From positions 1 through 34,838 of the forward strand of contig JAISSU010000017.1 in assembly GCA_031272985.1 (NCBI GenBank): a stretch of 34,838 nucleotides of DNA. Reading direction: 5' to 3'. This DNA comes from Lachnospiraceae bacterium (GTDB taxonomy: Bacteria; Bacillota; Clostridia; Lachnospirales; Lachnospiraceae). The position numbers and the translations under genes are program-made. The notes beneath the pieces were generated by a model. That model saw only the letters and a list, made by a program, of their open reading frames with translations, ran no database searches and was not told the origin of the DNA. Positions 1-9,047 of this stretch are shown here, one piece after another (the stretch's first letter is position 1; every line of letters begins with the position of its first letter).

Positions 1-190
1 ATATTTCGAAAACTCCAATTAAATGACTCGAAATAATTTCGAAAATATATCGGATTCGGCGCATCCACGCGGGGTTCGGGGCACGCATACCAGAAAAATT
101 CGGTAATGTCGAACACATCACATGAAGCAGGGGAAGGGTTTGTCGAAGACCTTTAGGGCACACAAAACAGGCGAAATAGCGACTTAGTGC
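1..190. other. Intergenic edge region downstream of fucU
   Basis: No convincing gene is visible in these 190 bases. The stretch is rich in TTCGAA-like words. One is a perfect 15-base palindrome at 28-42, TCGAAAT-A-ATTTCGA. Another is the 8-base palindrome TTTCGAAA at 4-11. Palindromes of this kind can be operators for a gene beyond the left edge. No clear intrinsic terminator for the fuc operon was found, so transcription may run on past the edge. Confidence 0.4.
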
Positions 191-625
191 TTACAGAACG
201 CCTTTTTGCAGCATTATGTTAGCATAAAGTGCCTTCTCGCTCGTCGCCACTATGCAGTAGGCCTTCTTTGCCTGTTCATAGAATTCGAATCTCTCGATTT
301 CTCCCACGGCCTTTTCGCCTCTTTCATCATTTTCCTCAACGAGTCTTTTATAAGTTTCCCAAATAGGCGTCTCGACCTTATCCCCCGGCATTACCTGCAT
401 GAGGCTTACCGGTTTTTCAACATAAGTATCCAAAGGAAAAACCTTAAGAATCGCTTCCAAAATCTCCGGAACACCATGCCCGTCCATCCTTACGACGTGG
501 CAGTCTTTTCCCATCGATTCCGCCGGAAAATTACCATCCGCGAGTACTATCCTGTCAGAATGCCCCATTTCACATAAAATCTTAACTAATTCAGGAGATA
601 AAATCTCCGGTATTCCTCTTAGCAT
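191..625 (-). CDS. fucU: L-fucose mutarotase (RbsD/FucU family)
   Basis: This cytoplasmic enzyme of about 144 residues interconverts the alpha and beta anomers of L-fucose so that the isomerase receives its preferred form. The family signature is clear at the N-terminus, MLRGIPEILSPEL followed by EMGHSDRIVLADGNFPA, with the conserved His and Asp of the RbsD/FucU fold. The length matches the family (about 140). I chose the ATG at 625 over an in-frame ATG at 658. AGGAGGG sits 6 bases ahead of 625, and the protein then starts exactly where family members do. It is the last gene of the kinase-fucI-fucU operon and is separated from fucI by a terminator-like hairpin that may lower its expression. 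Confidence 0.93.
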   Translation of the reverse strand: MLRGIPEILSPELVKILCEMGHSDRIVLADGNFPAESMGKDCHVVRMDGHGVPEILEAILKVFPLDTYVEKPVSLMQVMPGDKVETPIWETYKRLVEENDERGEKAVGEIERFEFYEQAKKAYCIVATSEKALYANIMLQKGVL

Positions 626-670
626 AGATAGCTCCCTCCTAATTGAAGTTACTTGCATAATTTTCTAAAA

Positions 671-710
671 GAGCGTGACTTAGCTTCATCAATTGGACTA
701 AATCACGCTC
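671..710 (-). terminator. Terminator-like hairpin between fucI and fucU
   Basis: GAGCGTGA (671-678) pairs with TCACGCTC (703-710). The helix continues inward for four more pairs after one position that is a G-U wobble in the minus-strand RNA, giving a 13-pair stem with a 14-base loop. In the direction of transcription it is followed by UUUUAGAAAAUU. It looks like an intrinsic terminator or a partial attenuator inside the operon. The U-run is short, so read-through into fucU is expected. Confidence 0.6.
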
Positions 711-727
711 AAAGCAATAATTATTGT

Positions 728-2521
728 TTATTTAAATAATGGACCGTAAGTTGCGCAAGCCCTGTAATCCGCGCCTTCAACATCCTGCCCGAACGCATTC
801 CATGCCGTCGGACGGAATATCTTCTCTTCGGGAACATTGTGCATCGCAACAGGTATCCGCAACATCGAACAAAGAGTAATTAAATCCGCTCCAATGTGTC
901 CGTAACTGATGGCACCATGATTAGCACCCCAATTATTCATAACATCATAAGCGCTCTTAAAGAAGCGTCCTTCGGTCACTCTGGGTACAAACCACGTGCA
1001 AGGCCAAGTATAATCCGTACGTTTCCAAAGCGTATCTGTCACCTCATCAGGCAATTTAACAGTCCAGCCCTCAGCTATCTGCAGCATCGGTCCCAAACCC
1101 TTAATAAGATTAAGCCTTATCATAGTAACGGGCATCTCAGCCTCTGTTACGAAGCGAGAAGAATAACCGCCGCCTCTGAAATATCCGACATCGGCGTAAT
1201 TCCAAGTCGTAGCTGCTAAAATAGCCTCTTGGTCGTCAGAGTTTACCTCATACCATGGCTTAATCAAATTTGTCCCATCTGCGGCCTTCGCCTGGCCATT
1301 GGCATCCAAACAAGCCGCACCTGAATTAATCAGGTGAATAAATCCGTCAGCCTCTTTAGCGTGTCCTTCAATATCATAACCGGTAGCTTTCTTAACAGCA
1401 TCACCGCTCCAATATGTTCTAACATCCGCGAAAATCTGTGCGGTGTTGGTCAATAATTTTCCAAAGAGCATTCCGAGACCGTTCAAAACATCATTTTCCG
1501 TTGCCAGAATGTAAGGCTCTCGCGCCCCATTCCAGTCAAACGACGTATTAAGCATCGCCTCTGCAAAGTCACAATTCGGATAAAAGTCAGTCCATTGCCT
1601 CTGCCCTTGAAAGCCTGCGGCAATAGCATTGTGACCGACAGCTTCCTCTTCATTTCCCTTGGGAAGGTTTTTGTTGCCATTCATCAAATCCTTAATAATA
1701 CACATCATCTTTACAACGAACTCCCAGTCAGAGTCCTTTGCTTCACGGGTTTTTTGAATGTCTTCGGGATTCTTATCAAAGCCCTCGATGCATTTTTCCT
1801 TTGTCCAAGCAAGTGCTTTTTTGAACTCCTCCTCGTCGTAAATTCCTTCGGTCATGCGTCTGATAATCTCGACCTCATCGACTGATTCAACTCTCATTCC
1901 AAGGTATTCTTCGATGAAAGCAGGATCGATAATCGAACCGCCGATACCCATGCAGATTGAGCCAATCTGTAAATAGGATTTTCCTCGCATAGTCGCCGCC
2001 GCCACGGCCGCTCTCGCAAATCTCAACAGCTTTTCCTCAACATCTACGGGAATAGAAGTATCATCGGCATTTTGAACATCGTGTCCATAAATCCCAAATG
2101 CCGGCAGTCCTTTCTGACTATGCGTAGCTAAAACTGAGGCCAAGTACACGGCGCCCGGTCTCTCAGTGCCATTAAATCCCCAGACCGCCTTAATCGTCAT
2201 CGGATCCATGTCCATAGTCTCGGCACCATAGCACCAGCAAGGCGTCACGGTCAGGGTAATGTCTACACCCTCTTTTTTAAATTTGGCCGCACATGCCGCA
2301 GCCTCAGCCACACGTCCTATAGTTGTGTCCGCTATGACCACCTTTACAGGCTCACCGTTAGAATACTTAAGATTAGAGCTAAATAGCTCTGCGGCTGCCT
2401 TTGCCATGTTCATGGTCTGGTCTTCCAACGACTCGCGTACTTTTAAAACACCACGTCTGCCGTCAATAGTGGGGCGAATTCCTATTACCGGATAATCGCC
2501 GATTAATCTTGATTCTGCCAT
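728..2521 (-). CDS. fucI: L-fucose isomerase
   Basis: This enzyme of 597 residues converts L-fucose to L-fuculose, the first committed step of fucose catabolism; family members are manganese-dependent cytoplasmic hexamers. The N-terminus carries the typical [20 protein letters not shown] block. Later motifs are [33 protein letters not shown] and, near the C-terminus, an H-N-V-P-E-E segment. Length and motif order agree with full-length FucI, with no sign of damage. The start is supported by AGGAGG 7 bases upstream. It lies 139 bases downstream of the kinase gene and 102 bases upstream of fucU, in an operon divergent from an AraC-type regulator. D-arabinose is a common second substrate of the family, but the neighbours point to fucose. 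Confidence 0.96.
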   Translation of the reverse strand: MAESRLIGDYPVIGIRPTIDGRRGVLKVRESLEDQTMNMAKAAAELFSSNLKYSNGEPVKVVIADTTIGRVAEAAACAAKFKKEGVDITLTVTPCWCYGAETMDMDPMTIKAVWGFNGTERPGAVYLASVLATHSQKGLPAFGIYGHDVQNADDTSIPVDVEEKLLRFARAAVAAATMRGKSYLQIGSICMGIGGSIIDPAFIEEYLGMRVESVDEVEIIRRMTEGIYDEEEFKKALAWTKEKCIEGFDKNPEDIQKTREAKDSDWEFVVKMMCIIKDLMNGNKNLPKGNEEEAVGHNAIAAGFQGQRQWTDFYPNCDFAEAMLNTSFDWNGAREPYILATENDVLNGLGMLFGKLLTNTAQIFADVRTYWSGDAVKKATGYDIEGHAKEADGFIHLINSGAACLDANGQAKAADGTNLIKPWYEVNSDDQEAILAATTWNYADVGYFRGGGYSSRFVTEAEMPVTMIRLNLIKGLGPMLQIAEGWTVKLPDEVTDTLWKRTDYTWPCTWFVPRVTEGRFFKSAYDVMNNWGANHGAISYGHIGADLITLCSMLRIPVAMHNVPEEKIFRPTAWNAFGQDVEGADYRACATYGPLFK

Positions 2522-2660
2522 TATAAATCCTCCTTTTAATTCTTTAAATCTTTTCGCATTTTTAACCTAAGTATGATTTATTTTATTGAATTTCATGTAA
2601 ACCAATTTAAGTTTTTCTTTGCAATCATAGGAATCTTCTGAATCTTATATTTGCTAATAA

Positions 2661-4139
2661 TCAATTCAATATAGTCTTCCACTTTGCATACGCTTTATCC
2701 CAAGTTTCAAAATCTTGCGGTTCATAAATATGAATATCGTCCGATTTTGAAATAGACTCTCTTACAGTTTTCAAATCTTTAATAATCCCAAGCGATATCA
2801 TCTGAACGGCGATATTTCCTAACGCAGTCGCTTCTATTGGTCCTGCGATGACCTTTTTGTTATTTGCACAAGCTGTCATTTCACAAAGCATTTTACTTTG
2901 AATACCGCCACCAATCATATGAATATTTTTATATTTTTTCTTTGTGCAATGTTCGATTTGCTCCAGAGCGTATCTGTATTTTAAAGCCAAACTCTGGTCA
3001 ATGCAGCGAACGATCTGTCCGGGTGTTTCCGGAACGACCTGACCCGTCCTCTTACAAAACGCTTTTATCTTATCCGGCATATCTCCCGCCGAGTTAAACT
3101 CATGGTAATCAGGATCTATAAAGCTTATAAAAGGTTCTTCGCGCAAAGCCATCTCTTCTAATTCTCCATATGAGAATTCTAAACCTTCATGCTTCCATGT
3201 GCGTCTGCACTCCTGAATCAACCAGAGACCAATTATATTCTTAAGGAAAGTCGAAGTATCTCCATATCCGCCCTCATTGCTCACTTGTAACTCAAACGAT
3301 TCCTTATTGATAACAGGTTCCCTTAACTCTGTCCCAAACAGACTCCATGTACCGCAACTGATAAAAACAAAATCTTCCTCTAATGTAGGTACTGCTACTG
3401 CGGCGCTTTGCGTATCATGACCTGCCACCGCAATGACCTTCGGCGGATTTTCGCCATCTAGCAATAGCTCATCACAGATTTCCTTCTTTACTTCGCCAAC
3501 TATTGTTCCGCTTGGGTTTATCTCTCCGAAAAGCACCCCTGAGATACCAATCGCATTTAAAACTTCATCTGACCAAACTCTATTCTTTGCATCCACAAGC
3601 TGAGTCGTGGATGCTATTGTATATTCCCAATTTTGTTTTCCTGTGAGAAAATAATTATATAAATCAGGAGTTAGAAGAAGTTTTTTTGCTTTTTCTAATA
3701 CCCAAGGACGATTTTTCTTTAATCCCATTAACTGAAAAATGGTATTGAAATTCTCGAATTGATTACCTGTGAGCAGGTACAAATCTTCTTTGGGAAATCT
3801 CTTAAACACTTCTTCCTGCATCCCCAAAGTTCTGTCGTCTCGATAATGTATTGAATTCTCAAGTAAATCGCCGTGTTCATCTAAAAGTCCGAAATCCACT
3901 CCCCAAGTATCAATACCCAAAGAATCAAACCCGCCTTTATGGTTCGCTTTTATCATGCACTGCTTAATCTCGTGAAAAAGTCTTAACGTATCCCAATACA
4001 TAGTCCCATTCAAAATCACAGGATCGTTAGGGAATCTGTGGATCTCCTCCATATGGATCTGCCCGTTTTCAAAAGTACCTAATATTGCACGCCCGGATGA
4101 AGCGCCAAAATCAATAGCTAAAACGCGATTTGTATCCAT
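2661..4139 (-). CDS. Rhamnulokinase-family (FGGY) sugar kinase, likely L-fuculokinase
   Basis: This is an ATP-dependent kinase of 492 residues that phosphorylates a ketose at C1. It has the two-domain FGGY layout. The N-terminal phosphate-binding turn is AIDFGASSGR, followed by GIDTWGVDFGLLD near residue 78, AGHDTQSA and SCGTWSLFG near 240-265, and IGGGIQSKMLCEMTA near 410. The motifs are closest to the RhaB branch rather than to enteric FucK. Because it is first in an operon with fucI and fucU and no rhamnose isomerase gene is present, I infer that its substrate is L-fuculose; rhamnulose remains possible. The ATG at 4139 has AAGGAG 7 bases upstream. The 139-base gap to fucI is AT-rich and without a gene. 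Confidence 0.88.
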   Translation of the reverse strand: MDTNRVLAIDFGASSGRAILGTFENGQIHMEEIHRFPNDPVILNGTMYWDTLRLFHEIKQCMIKANHKGGFDSLGIDTWGVDFGLLDEHGDLLENSIHYRDDRTLGMQEEVFKRFPKEDLYLLTGNQFENFNTIFQLMGLKKNRPWVLEKAKKLLLTPDLYNYFLTGKQNWEYTIASTTQLVDAKNRVWSDEVLNAIGISGVLFGEINPSGTIVGEVKKEICDELLLDGENPPKVIAVAGHDTQSAAVAVPTLEEDFVFISCGTWSLFGTELREPVINKESFELQVSNEGGYGDTSTFLKNIIGLWLIQECRRTWKHEGLEFSYGELEEMALREEPFISFIDPDYHEFNSAGDMPDKIKAFCKRTGQVVPETPGQIVRCIDQSLALKYRYALEQIEHCTKKKYKNIHMIGGGIQSKMLCEMTACANNKKVIAGPIEATALGNIAVQMISLGIIKDLKTVRESISKSDDIHIYEPQDFETWDKAYAKWKTILN

Positions 4140-4209
4140 AAGAATTCTCCTTAAAAAATTTTCAGCATTATTTTCCTATAGAATAACTCTTTTATTTATT
4201 TTTTTCTTG

Positions 4210-4218
4210 TGTTATAAT
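4210..4218 (+). promoter_or_regulatory. Extended -10 promoter of the AraC-type regulator gene
   Basis: TGTTATAAT at 4210-4218 is a perfect TGn plus TATAAT extended -10 element. The region where a -35 box would fall is only T-rich, as is usual for extended -10 promoters. It lies about 40 bases ahead of the regulator start, in the 120-base divergent space shared with the fuc operon. A matching strong minus-strand promoter was not clear. Confidence 0.6.
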
Positions 4219-4259
4219 GGGAGAAAATAAAAATATATTCACTATTTAGGTTGGTTGGC

Positions 4260-5108
4260 ATGCAATCAGTAAGTTATAGGGAAAACAGACAAAGAGGAAC
4301 GGTAGATTTTCCTTTAGAGTTCTACCATGTTACCAAAGCACATCCGCATTATGAGATGGCTTTACATTGGCATGTCGAATTTGAGATCATACGTGTCCTT
4401 ATCGGGACTTTTACACTTTATATTGACGAACAGGAATATATCATGAATCCTGGAGATACTGCCTTTATTCCTGCCGGCTCTCTTCACAGCGGGATTCCTT
4501 CGAAATGCGTTTACGAGTGTATTGTCTTTGATATGAATATGTTACTAAATAAAAATGATTCGTCTCTGCATCTGATCAGACAGATCATGGATCACGAGGT
4601 GGAATTAAAGTATCTTTATCCTTCGAGGCTCGTGGACGTACATCGTTCGTCATGGGCACTGTTTAATGCTCTCGTTACCCGTCGGACAGGATACGAGCTT
4701 TTAGTACACGGTGCACTATGTCAGTTGCTGGGAATTATTTTCTCGAGGCGCTACTACGTGCCCGCCGACACGAAACCCTCACGTAATCATCGCAGAATAT
4801 TACAGCTTAAACAAGTACTTGAACACATGGAGAGCACTTATATGCATCCTGTTACTTTAGAGGAACTCGCGGCGAGCGTTAAAATGTCTCCCAAGTACTT
4901 TTGTCGCTTTTTTAAAGAGATGACTCACCGCACACCGATGGATTATCTGAATAATTACCGCGTGGAGCGCGCCTGTTTTCAATTAATAACCACGAATAGC
5001 TCCATTACAGACGTAGCTTATGCTACGGGCTTTAATGACTTAAGCTATTTCATTAAGACCTTTAAACGCTATAAAGGCACCACTCCAAAAAAATACCTTA
5101 AATCTTAA
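4260..5108 (+). CDS. AraC-family transcriptional regulator with N-terminal cupin domain
   Basis: This is a DNA-binding regulator of about 282 residues. The first half is a cupin-like sugar-sensing domain, with HPHYEMALHWHVEFEI and then NPGDTAFIPAGSLHSG. The last 100 residues hold two helix-turn-helix units, with LEELAASVKMSPKYFCRFFKE and ITDVAYATGFNDLSYFIKTF. This architecture is typical of regulators of sugar catabolism that bind a sugar and activate a neighbouring operon. Its divergent position against the fucose genes suggests it controls them, which is inference. The ATG at 4260 is preferred to a TTG at 4251, because the only plausible ribosome site (TTAGG) precedes it at normal distance. 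Confidence 0.88.
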   Translation: MQSVSYRENRQRGTVDFPLEFYHVTKAHPHYEMALHWHVEFEIIRVLIGTFTLYIDEQEYIMNPGDTAFIPAGSLHSGIPSKCVYECIVFDMNMLLNKNDSSLHLIRQIMDHEVELKYLYPSRLVDVHRSSWALFNALVTRRTGYELLVHGALCQLLGIIFSRRYYVPADTKPSRNHRRILQLKQVLEHMESTYMHPVTLEELAASVKMSPKYFCRFFKEMTHRTPMDYLNNYRVERACFQLITTNSSITDVAYATGFNDLSYFIKTFKRYKGTTPKKYLKS

Positions 5109-5149
5109 TTGTCTTGAGTATTAAATCTGTTTTCCCTATAATAACAAAC

Positions 5150-5181
5150 ACACAGGGACGCGTTTTTGCGTCCCCATGTGT
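5150..5181. terminator. Hairpin between convergent araC-type and binding-protein genes
   Basis: GGGACGC (5155-5161) pairs perfectly with GCGTCCC (5168-5174) around a 6-base loop. Five further pairs (ACACA with TGTGT) follow after a 2-base bulge. It lies alone in the 121-base convergent space and so may end transcription from both sides. A good U-run is missing on either strand, so termination here is only probable. Confidence 0.5.
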
Positions 5182-5229
5182 ATCATCCGTATATCTACCC
5201 AAAAACCAATCCCAAAAGAGAGACAGCAA

Positions 5230-6372
5230 TTAGTCATAAAGGTTCTGTGCAATCTCCGGATTGTCCATCGTCTCGCTGGTGTACCACTGGCAGCCCGTAT
5301 CTACATCCGATACAGCCTCACCCTTAGCAGCCTTTACGCAAAGCTCTACAGTTACTTCGCCCATAGCGACGGGAGCCTGAGTAATAGCACCTATGAATTT
5401 CTGATCCTTAACAGCCTGCTTGATAACAGCACCTGAATCAAACGCAATACCGAGGATCTTGTCATCGCCGATACCGAATTTGCCAAGGTTCTCATCGCCT
5501 GTTACCATAGCCTCGCCCGAGTGCTGATTTGAGCCATATACTGCGATTAAGTCAGACTTATTAAGAAGAGTCTGGCAATCAATTGATGAAAGCTCACTCG
5601 TTACCTGTGCGGGAACGAGAACTTCGATAACAACATCAGCGCCTGAAGTCTTTTCGACTTTTGAGTCACTTACGAATTTGTCATTGCCTTCTACCGTAAC
5701 GGTCTTTCCGTCTGCTGTTACGAGTTCAGCCATCTTATCGATAAAACCTAATCCACGATTAATGATTGACTCAGAAGTAGCATCCTGTGAAAGAACACCA
5801 ATACGAACAGTGCCGGTAGCATTTTTTACTCTGTCGCCTATACCTGCTTTGTAGCCTTCTTCAGCAGCGAGTTCGCCGGCCGCGTAGTTATCAGTGGAGG
5901 CATTTGCTAAAACCGCTCCTTCGGGAGCATCCGGAACACCCGAGTCAAATCCGATAATCGGAATGCCGGCTGCCTGTGCCGTTGTAATGGCATCCAAACA
6001 TGCACTGGTATCAAGTGCTGCTAAAGCGATAGCTGCCGGTTTTGCATTGATAGCACTGTTTAACATCTGTACCTGATCGGCGATATCCGATTCTGAGTTA
6101 GGACCTACGAAATTAATCTTAACGCCGAGTTCTTCGGCTTTCTGCTGTGCTCCTTTGAGAACCGCTTGCCAATACTGATGCTGGAATCCCTTTGAAACGA
6201 TTTCGATATTTAGTACTTCAGTATCTGTCGTAGTTTCTGTGGTTTCCTCAGTTGTGGTCTCCGTAGTTTCTGTGGTTTCCTCTGTCGCAGACTCCTCTTT
6301 TTTACCGCATCCGGCGAATAATACACCGACTAAAGCGGCACACAAAATGTAACTTAACAATTTTTTCTTCAT
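5230..6372 (-). CDS. Sugar ABC transporter substrate-binding lipoprotein
   Basis: This is the extracellular receptor of the adjacent ribose-type importer, 380 residues. A lipoprotein signal peptide (MKKKLLSYILCAAL, then F-A-G-C with the lipidated Cys at residue 22) is followed by a flexible linker of Thr and Glu repeats to about residue 58. The rest is the periplasmic-binding-protein type 1 fold (VSKGFQHQYWQAVLKGAQQKAEELG, PAAIALAALD, IPIIGFDSG, a hinge near FIGAITQAP). The ligand is probably a pentose or deoxyhexose; fucose fits the neighbourhood but is not shown. The ATG at 6372 is chosen over one at 6387, because GGGAGG lies between them at the right distance from 6372. It is the last gene of the transporter set and has its own structured leader. 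Confidence 0.92.
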   Translation of the reverse strand: MKKKLLSYILCAALVGVLFAGCGKKEESATEETTETTETTTEETTETTTDTEVLNIEIVSKGFQHQYWQAVLKGAQQKAEELGVKINFVGPNSESDIADQVQMLNSAINAKPAAIALAALDTSACLDAITTAQAAGIPIIGFDSGVPDAPEGAVLANASTDNYAAGELAAEEGYKAGIGDRVKNATGTVRIGVLSQDATSESIINRGLGFIDKMAELVTADGKTVTVEGNDKFVSDSKVEKTSGADVVIEVLVPAQVTSELSSIDCQTLLNKSDLIAVYGSNQHSGEAMVTGDENLGKFGIGDDKILGIAFDSGAVIKQAVKDQKFIGAITQAPVAMGEVTVELCVKAAKGEAVSDVDTGCQWYTSETMDNPEIAQNLYD

Positions 6373-6389
6373 TTTCTTTCCTCCCATTT

Positions 6390-6429
6390 GCCGATATCTT
6401 TAATTCCTCACAAAATCTTTTGTATCGGC
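6390..6429 (-). promoter_or_regulatory. Nested inverted repeats in the leader of the binding-protein gene
   Basis: GCCGATA (6390-6396) is the reverse complement of TATCGGC (6423-6429). Inside it, ACAAAA (6410-6415) and TTTTGT (6418-6423) are also complementary. In the minus-strand RNA this gives a bulged stem whose 3' arm ends just before the GGGAGG ribosome site. A role in mRNA stability or translation of the abundant binding protein is inference. Confidence 0.45.
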
Positions 6430-6466
6430 TTGTGATATGATACTCTTTAGTTGTTTTTTATTAAAA

Positions 6467-6485
6467 GCCGCCCGCGCGAAGCGGC
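6467..6485 (-). terminator. GC-rich intercistronic hairpin after the permease gene
   Basis: On the minus strand GCCGC (6485-6481) and GCGGC (6471-6467) form a GC-rich stem, followed by UUUUAAUAAAA. It lies 24 bases after the permease stop and about 95 bases before the binding-protein start. It could be a partial terminator or an mRNA processing/stability hairpin that lets binding-protein levels differ from permease levels. The stem is only five pairs, so certainty is limited. Confidence 0.45.
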
Positions 6486-6508
6486 AATTAATCAGAAATA
6501 AATCCCTG

Positions 6509-7516
6509 TCATTTACCCTTTGTATTCTTTAAAACGTCTACCAAAACCGCTATGATCAATATAATTCCCGTTACAATCTGCTGCCAGTTCGATTGTAGTC
6601 CAATATAGGGCAAACCCGTCTTTAATAACGACATGACATAAACGCCCAATAATGTACCCGTAATAGTGCCATAACCGCCGTTCATGGAAGTTCCGCCGAT
6701 TATTGCTCCCGCAATCGCATCCAATTCCAAACCCGCACCGCTGCCCGGCGCCACAGCCTGAAAAGTACAGCTATACGCAATACCTGCGATACCCGTAAAG
6801 AGTCCGCAAATCAAATACGCGAGTCCCTGATACTTTCTGACCTTTATCCCTGAAAGCCTCGTGGCTTCTTTATTGCTGCCTATGGCAATAATATATCGTC
6901 CGGGTCTTGTGTGATTCAAAATAAGCGACATGACTATAACCGCAATAATGACAAGCAGAAATCCGACAGGAATCAAAAGCCCGCCTTCCGTCTTATATTT
7001 AAAGAACGACCGGACCCATCCCTGCTCACTCCCGGCGGGCGGCCAAGTGACCGAAAGAGCACCGGTTAATATTGAGCCGATTCCACGAGCAAGCATCATC
7101 GAACAAAGCGTCGCGATAAACGGGGGCAATTCCATTACCGCCACAGTCATGGCATTAATAAGTCCGAATAACAGACCGATTACCAGTGCCACTAAAATCC
7201 CTACGCCTACCGGCATTGCCTTATGGGCAATAACATATCCTCCCACGAGTCCGCATGTAATCATGCCGGTTCCAATCGAAAGGTCGACTCCTCCTGTAAT
7301 CAGCGCAAATGTTACTCCTATTGCCATAAAACTAATATAGTATGAATAATCGAAAATGCTCACAAGCGTAGCATATTGGCGAAAAGGTTTGCTCATTACG
7401 GAAAAGAAAACAGCCAAAGCCACAATAACGAGGATTACAACAATTTTCTGTGTTGCGCCGGCAGATGTGAAAATGCCCCTCTTGGCGGCGTTCGTCTTAT
7501 TATTATTGGTACCCAT
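6509..7516 (-). CDS. Sugar ABC transporter permease (RbsC family)
   Basis: This is one of two membrane subunits of the importer, 335 residues with about eight to ten predicted transmembrane helices. Family marks are ITGGVDLSIG near residue 75, PPFIATLCSMMLARGIGS near 130, GSNKEATRLSGIKV near 210 (the ATPase-contacting loop) and AGAIIGGTSMNGGYGTITGT near 265. The ATG at 7516 has GGAGG 8 bases upstream, and the ATPase gene stops 18 bases before it, so the genes are one transcriptional unit. The second permease (9048-10037) is a clear paralogue, so the channel is probably a heterodimer. Confidence 0.93.
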   Translation of the reverse strand: MGTNNNKTNAAKRGIFTSAGATQKIVVILVIVALAVFFSVMSKPFRQYATLVSIFDYSYYISFMAIGVTFALITGGVDLSIGTGMITCGLVGGYVIAHKAMPVGVGILVALVIGLLFGLINAMTVAVMELPPFIATLCSMMLARGIGSILTGALSVTWPPAGSEQGWVRSFFKYKTEGGLLIPVGFLLVIIAVIVMSLILNHTRPGRYIIAIGSNKEATRLSGIKVRKYQGLAYLICGLFTGIAGIAYSCTFQAVAPGSGAGLELDAIAGAIIGGTSMNGGYGTITGTLLGVYVMSLLKTGLPYIGLQSNWQQIVTGIILIIAVLVDVLKNTKGK

Positions 7517-7534
7517 GCAAACCGCCTCCTTTCC

Positions 7535-9028
7535 CTAATCTCGCAAAGTCGCCGCGTGCATAATCGACTCCTGCGACGCTTCTTCTATTAACATTTCACC
7601 GGTTTTTTTGCCTTCGCACATTATGACAATGCGATCGCTCATACGTAAAATCTCGGGCATCTCCGAAGAAATCATAATAATTGACTTCCCTTCTTTTGCA
7701 AGTTCATTCATCAAATGATAAATCTCGCTCTTCGCCCCGACATCAATACCGCGTGTCGGCTCGTCAAAAATCAGAATATCGCAGTTTCTGACGAGCCATT
7801 TGCTCACAACGACCTTTTGCTGATTACCTCCCGAGAGATTCACCACTAATTGGTCGGTGGAAGGAGTTTTGGTTTTAAGTGAGTCAATGTATTGCTGGGT
7901 TACCTCATTTTCCTTCCTCTTATCAATAAATAAACCCTTCATGTAGCGCTCAAGCGCCGCTAAAGTAGAATTCTCCGCAACTGTCTTTTGAACGGCCAAT
8001 CCATATCGCTTTCTGTCCTCCGAAAGATATCCGATCCCGCTCTTAACCGCATCCTGCGGGCTCTTAATCTCAACGAGCTCACCGTTAACGTAAATATCAC
8101 CGCTTTCCTTTGTATCAGCTCCGAAAATCGCTCTCGCGGTCTCAGTCCTGCCCGCACCCATGAGCCCTGCAAAGCCTAAAATCTCACCTTTCTTAAGCTC
8201 GAAACTCACATCATTTACGAGTCTGCCGGCCTTCAGATGCTCCACTTTCAGCACCACCGGCGCGTCCTTTGGCACATTACTCTTTACCTTAGGTTCTTCG
8301 TAAATCACACGTCCTACCATGGCGTGGACAATATCGTCTTTCGTACAGCTTTCGCTAATAAGTGTCGTGACATATGCGCCGTCACGCATTACAGTCACCC
8401 TGTCGGTAATGAGCTTAATCTCATCCATTCTATGAGAAATATAGATTATTCCCATATCCTTCGCGCGCAAATCGCGGATAATCTTAAATAATTCCTCGAT
8501 TTCAGACTCCGTCAAAGCCGCTGTCGGCTCGTCAAAGACAATGACCTTAGCCTCATGCGAAATTGCCTTTGCTATCTCACACATCTGCTGCTTTCCGACT
8601 GTCAGATTACCCATTTTTTCAGTAGGATCAATTTCAATATTCAATAAATCAAAGAGCTCTTTTGCCTTACGATTCATCTGCGCATCGTTAATCAGCTTCC
8701 CGCTCATAATTTCGCGTCCAATAAAGATATTCTGCGCAACGGTCAAATGATTCATCATATTCAACTCCTGATGAACAATAACGATACCCGCGCTTTGAGC
8801 TTCTCTGGGATTGCCGAATTCCACTTCTTTTCCTTCATATATAATAGAGCCGGAATCCTTTTTATAAATTCCCGTCAATACCTTCATGAGGGTAGATTTT
8901 CCGGCACCGTTTTCGCCCATCAGCGCGTGGACTTCACCCTTTTTGAGTTCGAAATCCACGTGATCAAGCGCGTGCACACCCGGAAAAGTCTTATCGATTC
9001 CTTTCATGGTCAATATTACTTCACCCAT
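7535..9028 (-). CDS. Sugar ABC transporter ATP-binding protein (RbsA family, two ABC domains)
   Basis: This is the energy-coupling subunit of the sugar importer, 497 residues with two tandem nucleotide-binding domains. Domain 1 has Walker A GENGAGKST at residues 38-46, a variant signature VGKQQMCEIAKA and Walker B VIVFDEPTAAL. Domain 2 has the degenerate Walker A usual in this family (AGLMGAGRTE), a good signature LSGGNQQKVV and ILIFDEPTRGIDVG. Length and asymmetry agree with RbsA/MglA-type proteins of importers for ribose, galactose or other monosaccharides. It lies between the two permease genes with gaps of about 19 bases. Confidence 0.95.
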   Translation of the reverse strand: MGEVILTMKGIDKTFPGVHALDHVDFELKKGEVHALMGENGAGKSTLMKVLTGIYKKDSGSIIYEGKEVEFGNPREAQSAGIVIVHQELNMMNHLTVAQNIFIGREIMSGKLINDAQMNRKAKELFDLLNIEIDPTEKMGNLTVGKQQMCEIAKAISHEAKVIVFDEPTAALTESEIEELFKIIRDLRAKDMGIIYISHRMDEIKLITDRVTVMRDGAYVTTLISESCTKDDIVHAMVGRVIYEEPKVKSNVPKDAPVVLKVEHLKAGRLVNDVSFELKKGEILGFAGLMGAGRTETARAIFGADTKESGDIYVNGELVEIKSPQDAVKSGIGYLSEDRKRYGLAVQKTVAENSTLAALERYMKGLFIDKRKENEVTQQYIDSLKTKTPSTDQLVVNLSGGNQQKVVVSKWLVRNCDILIFDEPTRGIDVGAKSEIYHLMNELAKEGKSIIMISSEMPEILRMSDRIVIMCEGKKTGEMLIEEASQESIMHAATLRD

Positions 9029-9047
9029 TTACAAAGGCCCCCTTCCC

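Noticed and set aside
5150-5181. Strong bidirectional intrinsic terminator
   Set aside because: The hairpin is good but neither strand has a proper U-run, so only a probable terminator is claimed.
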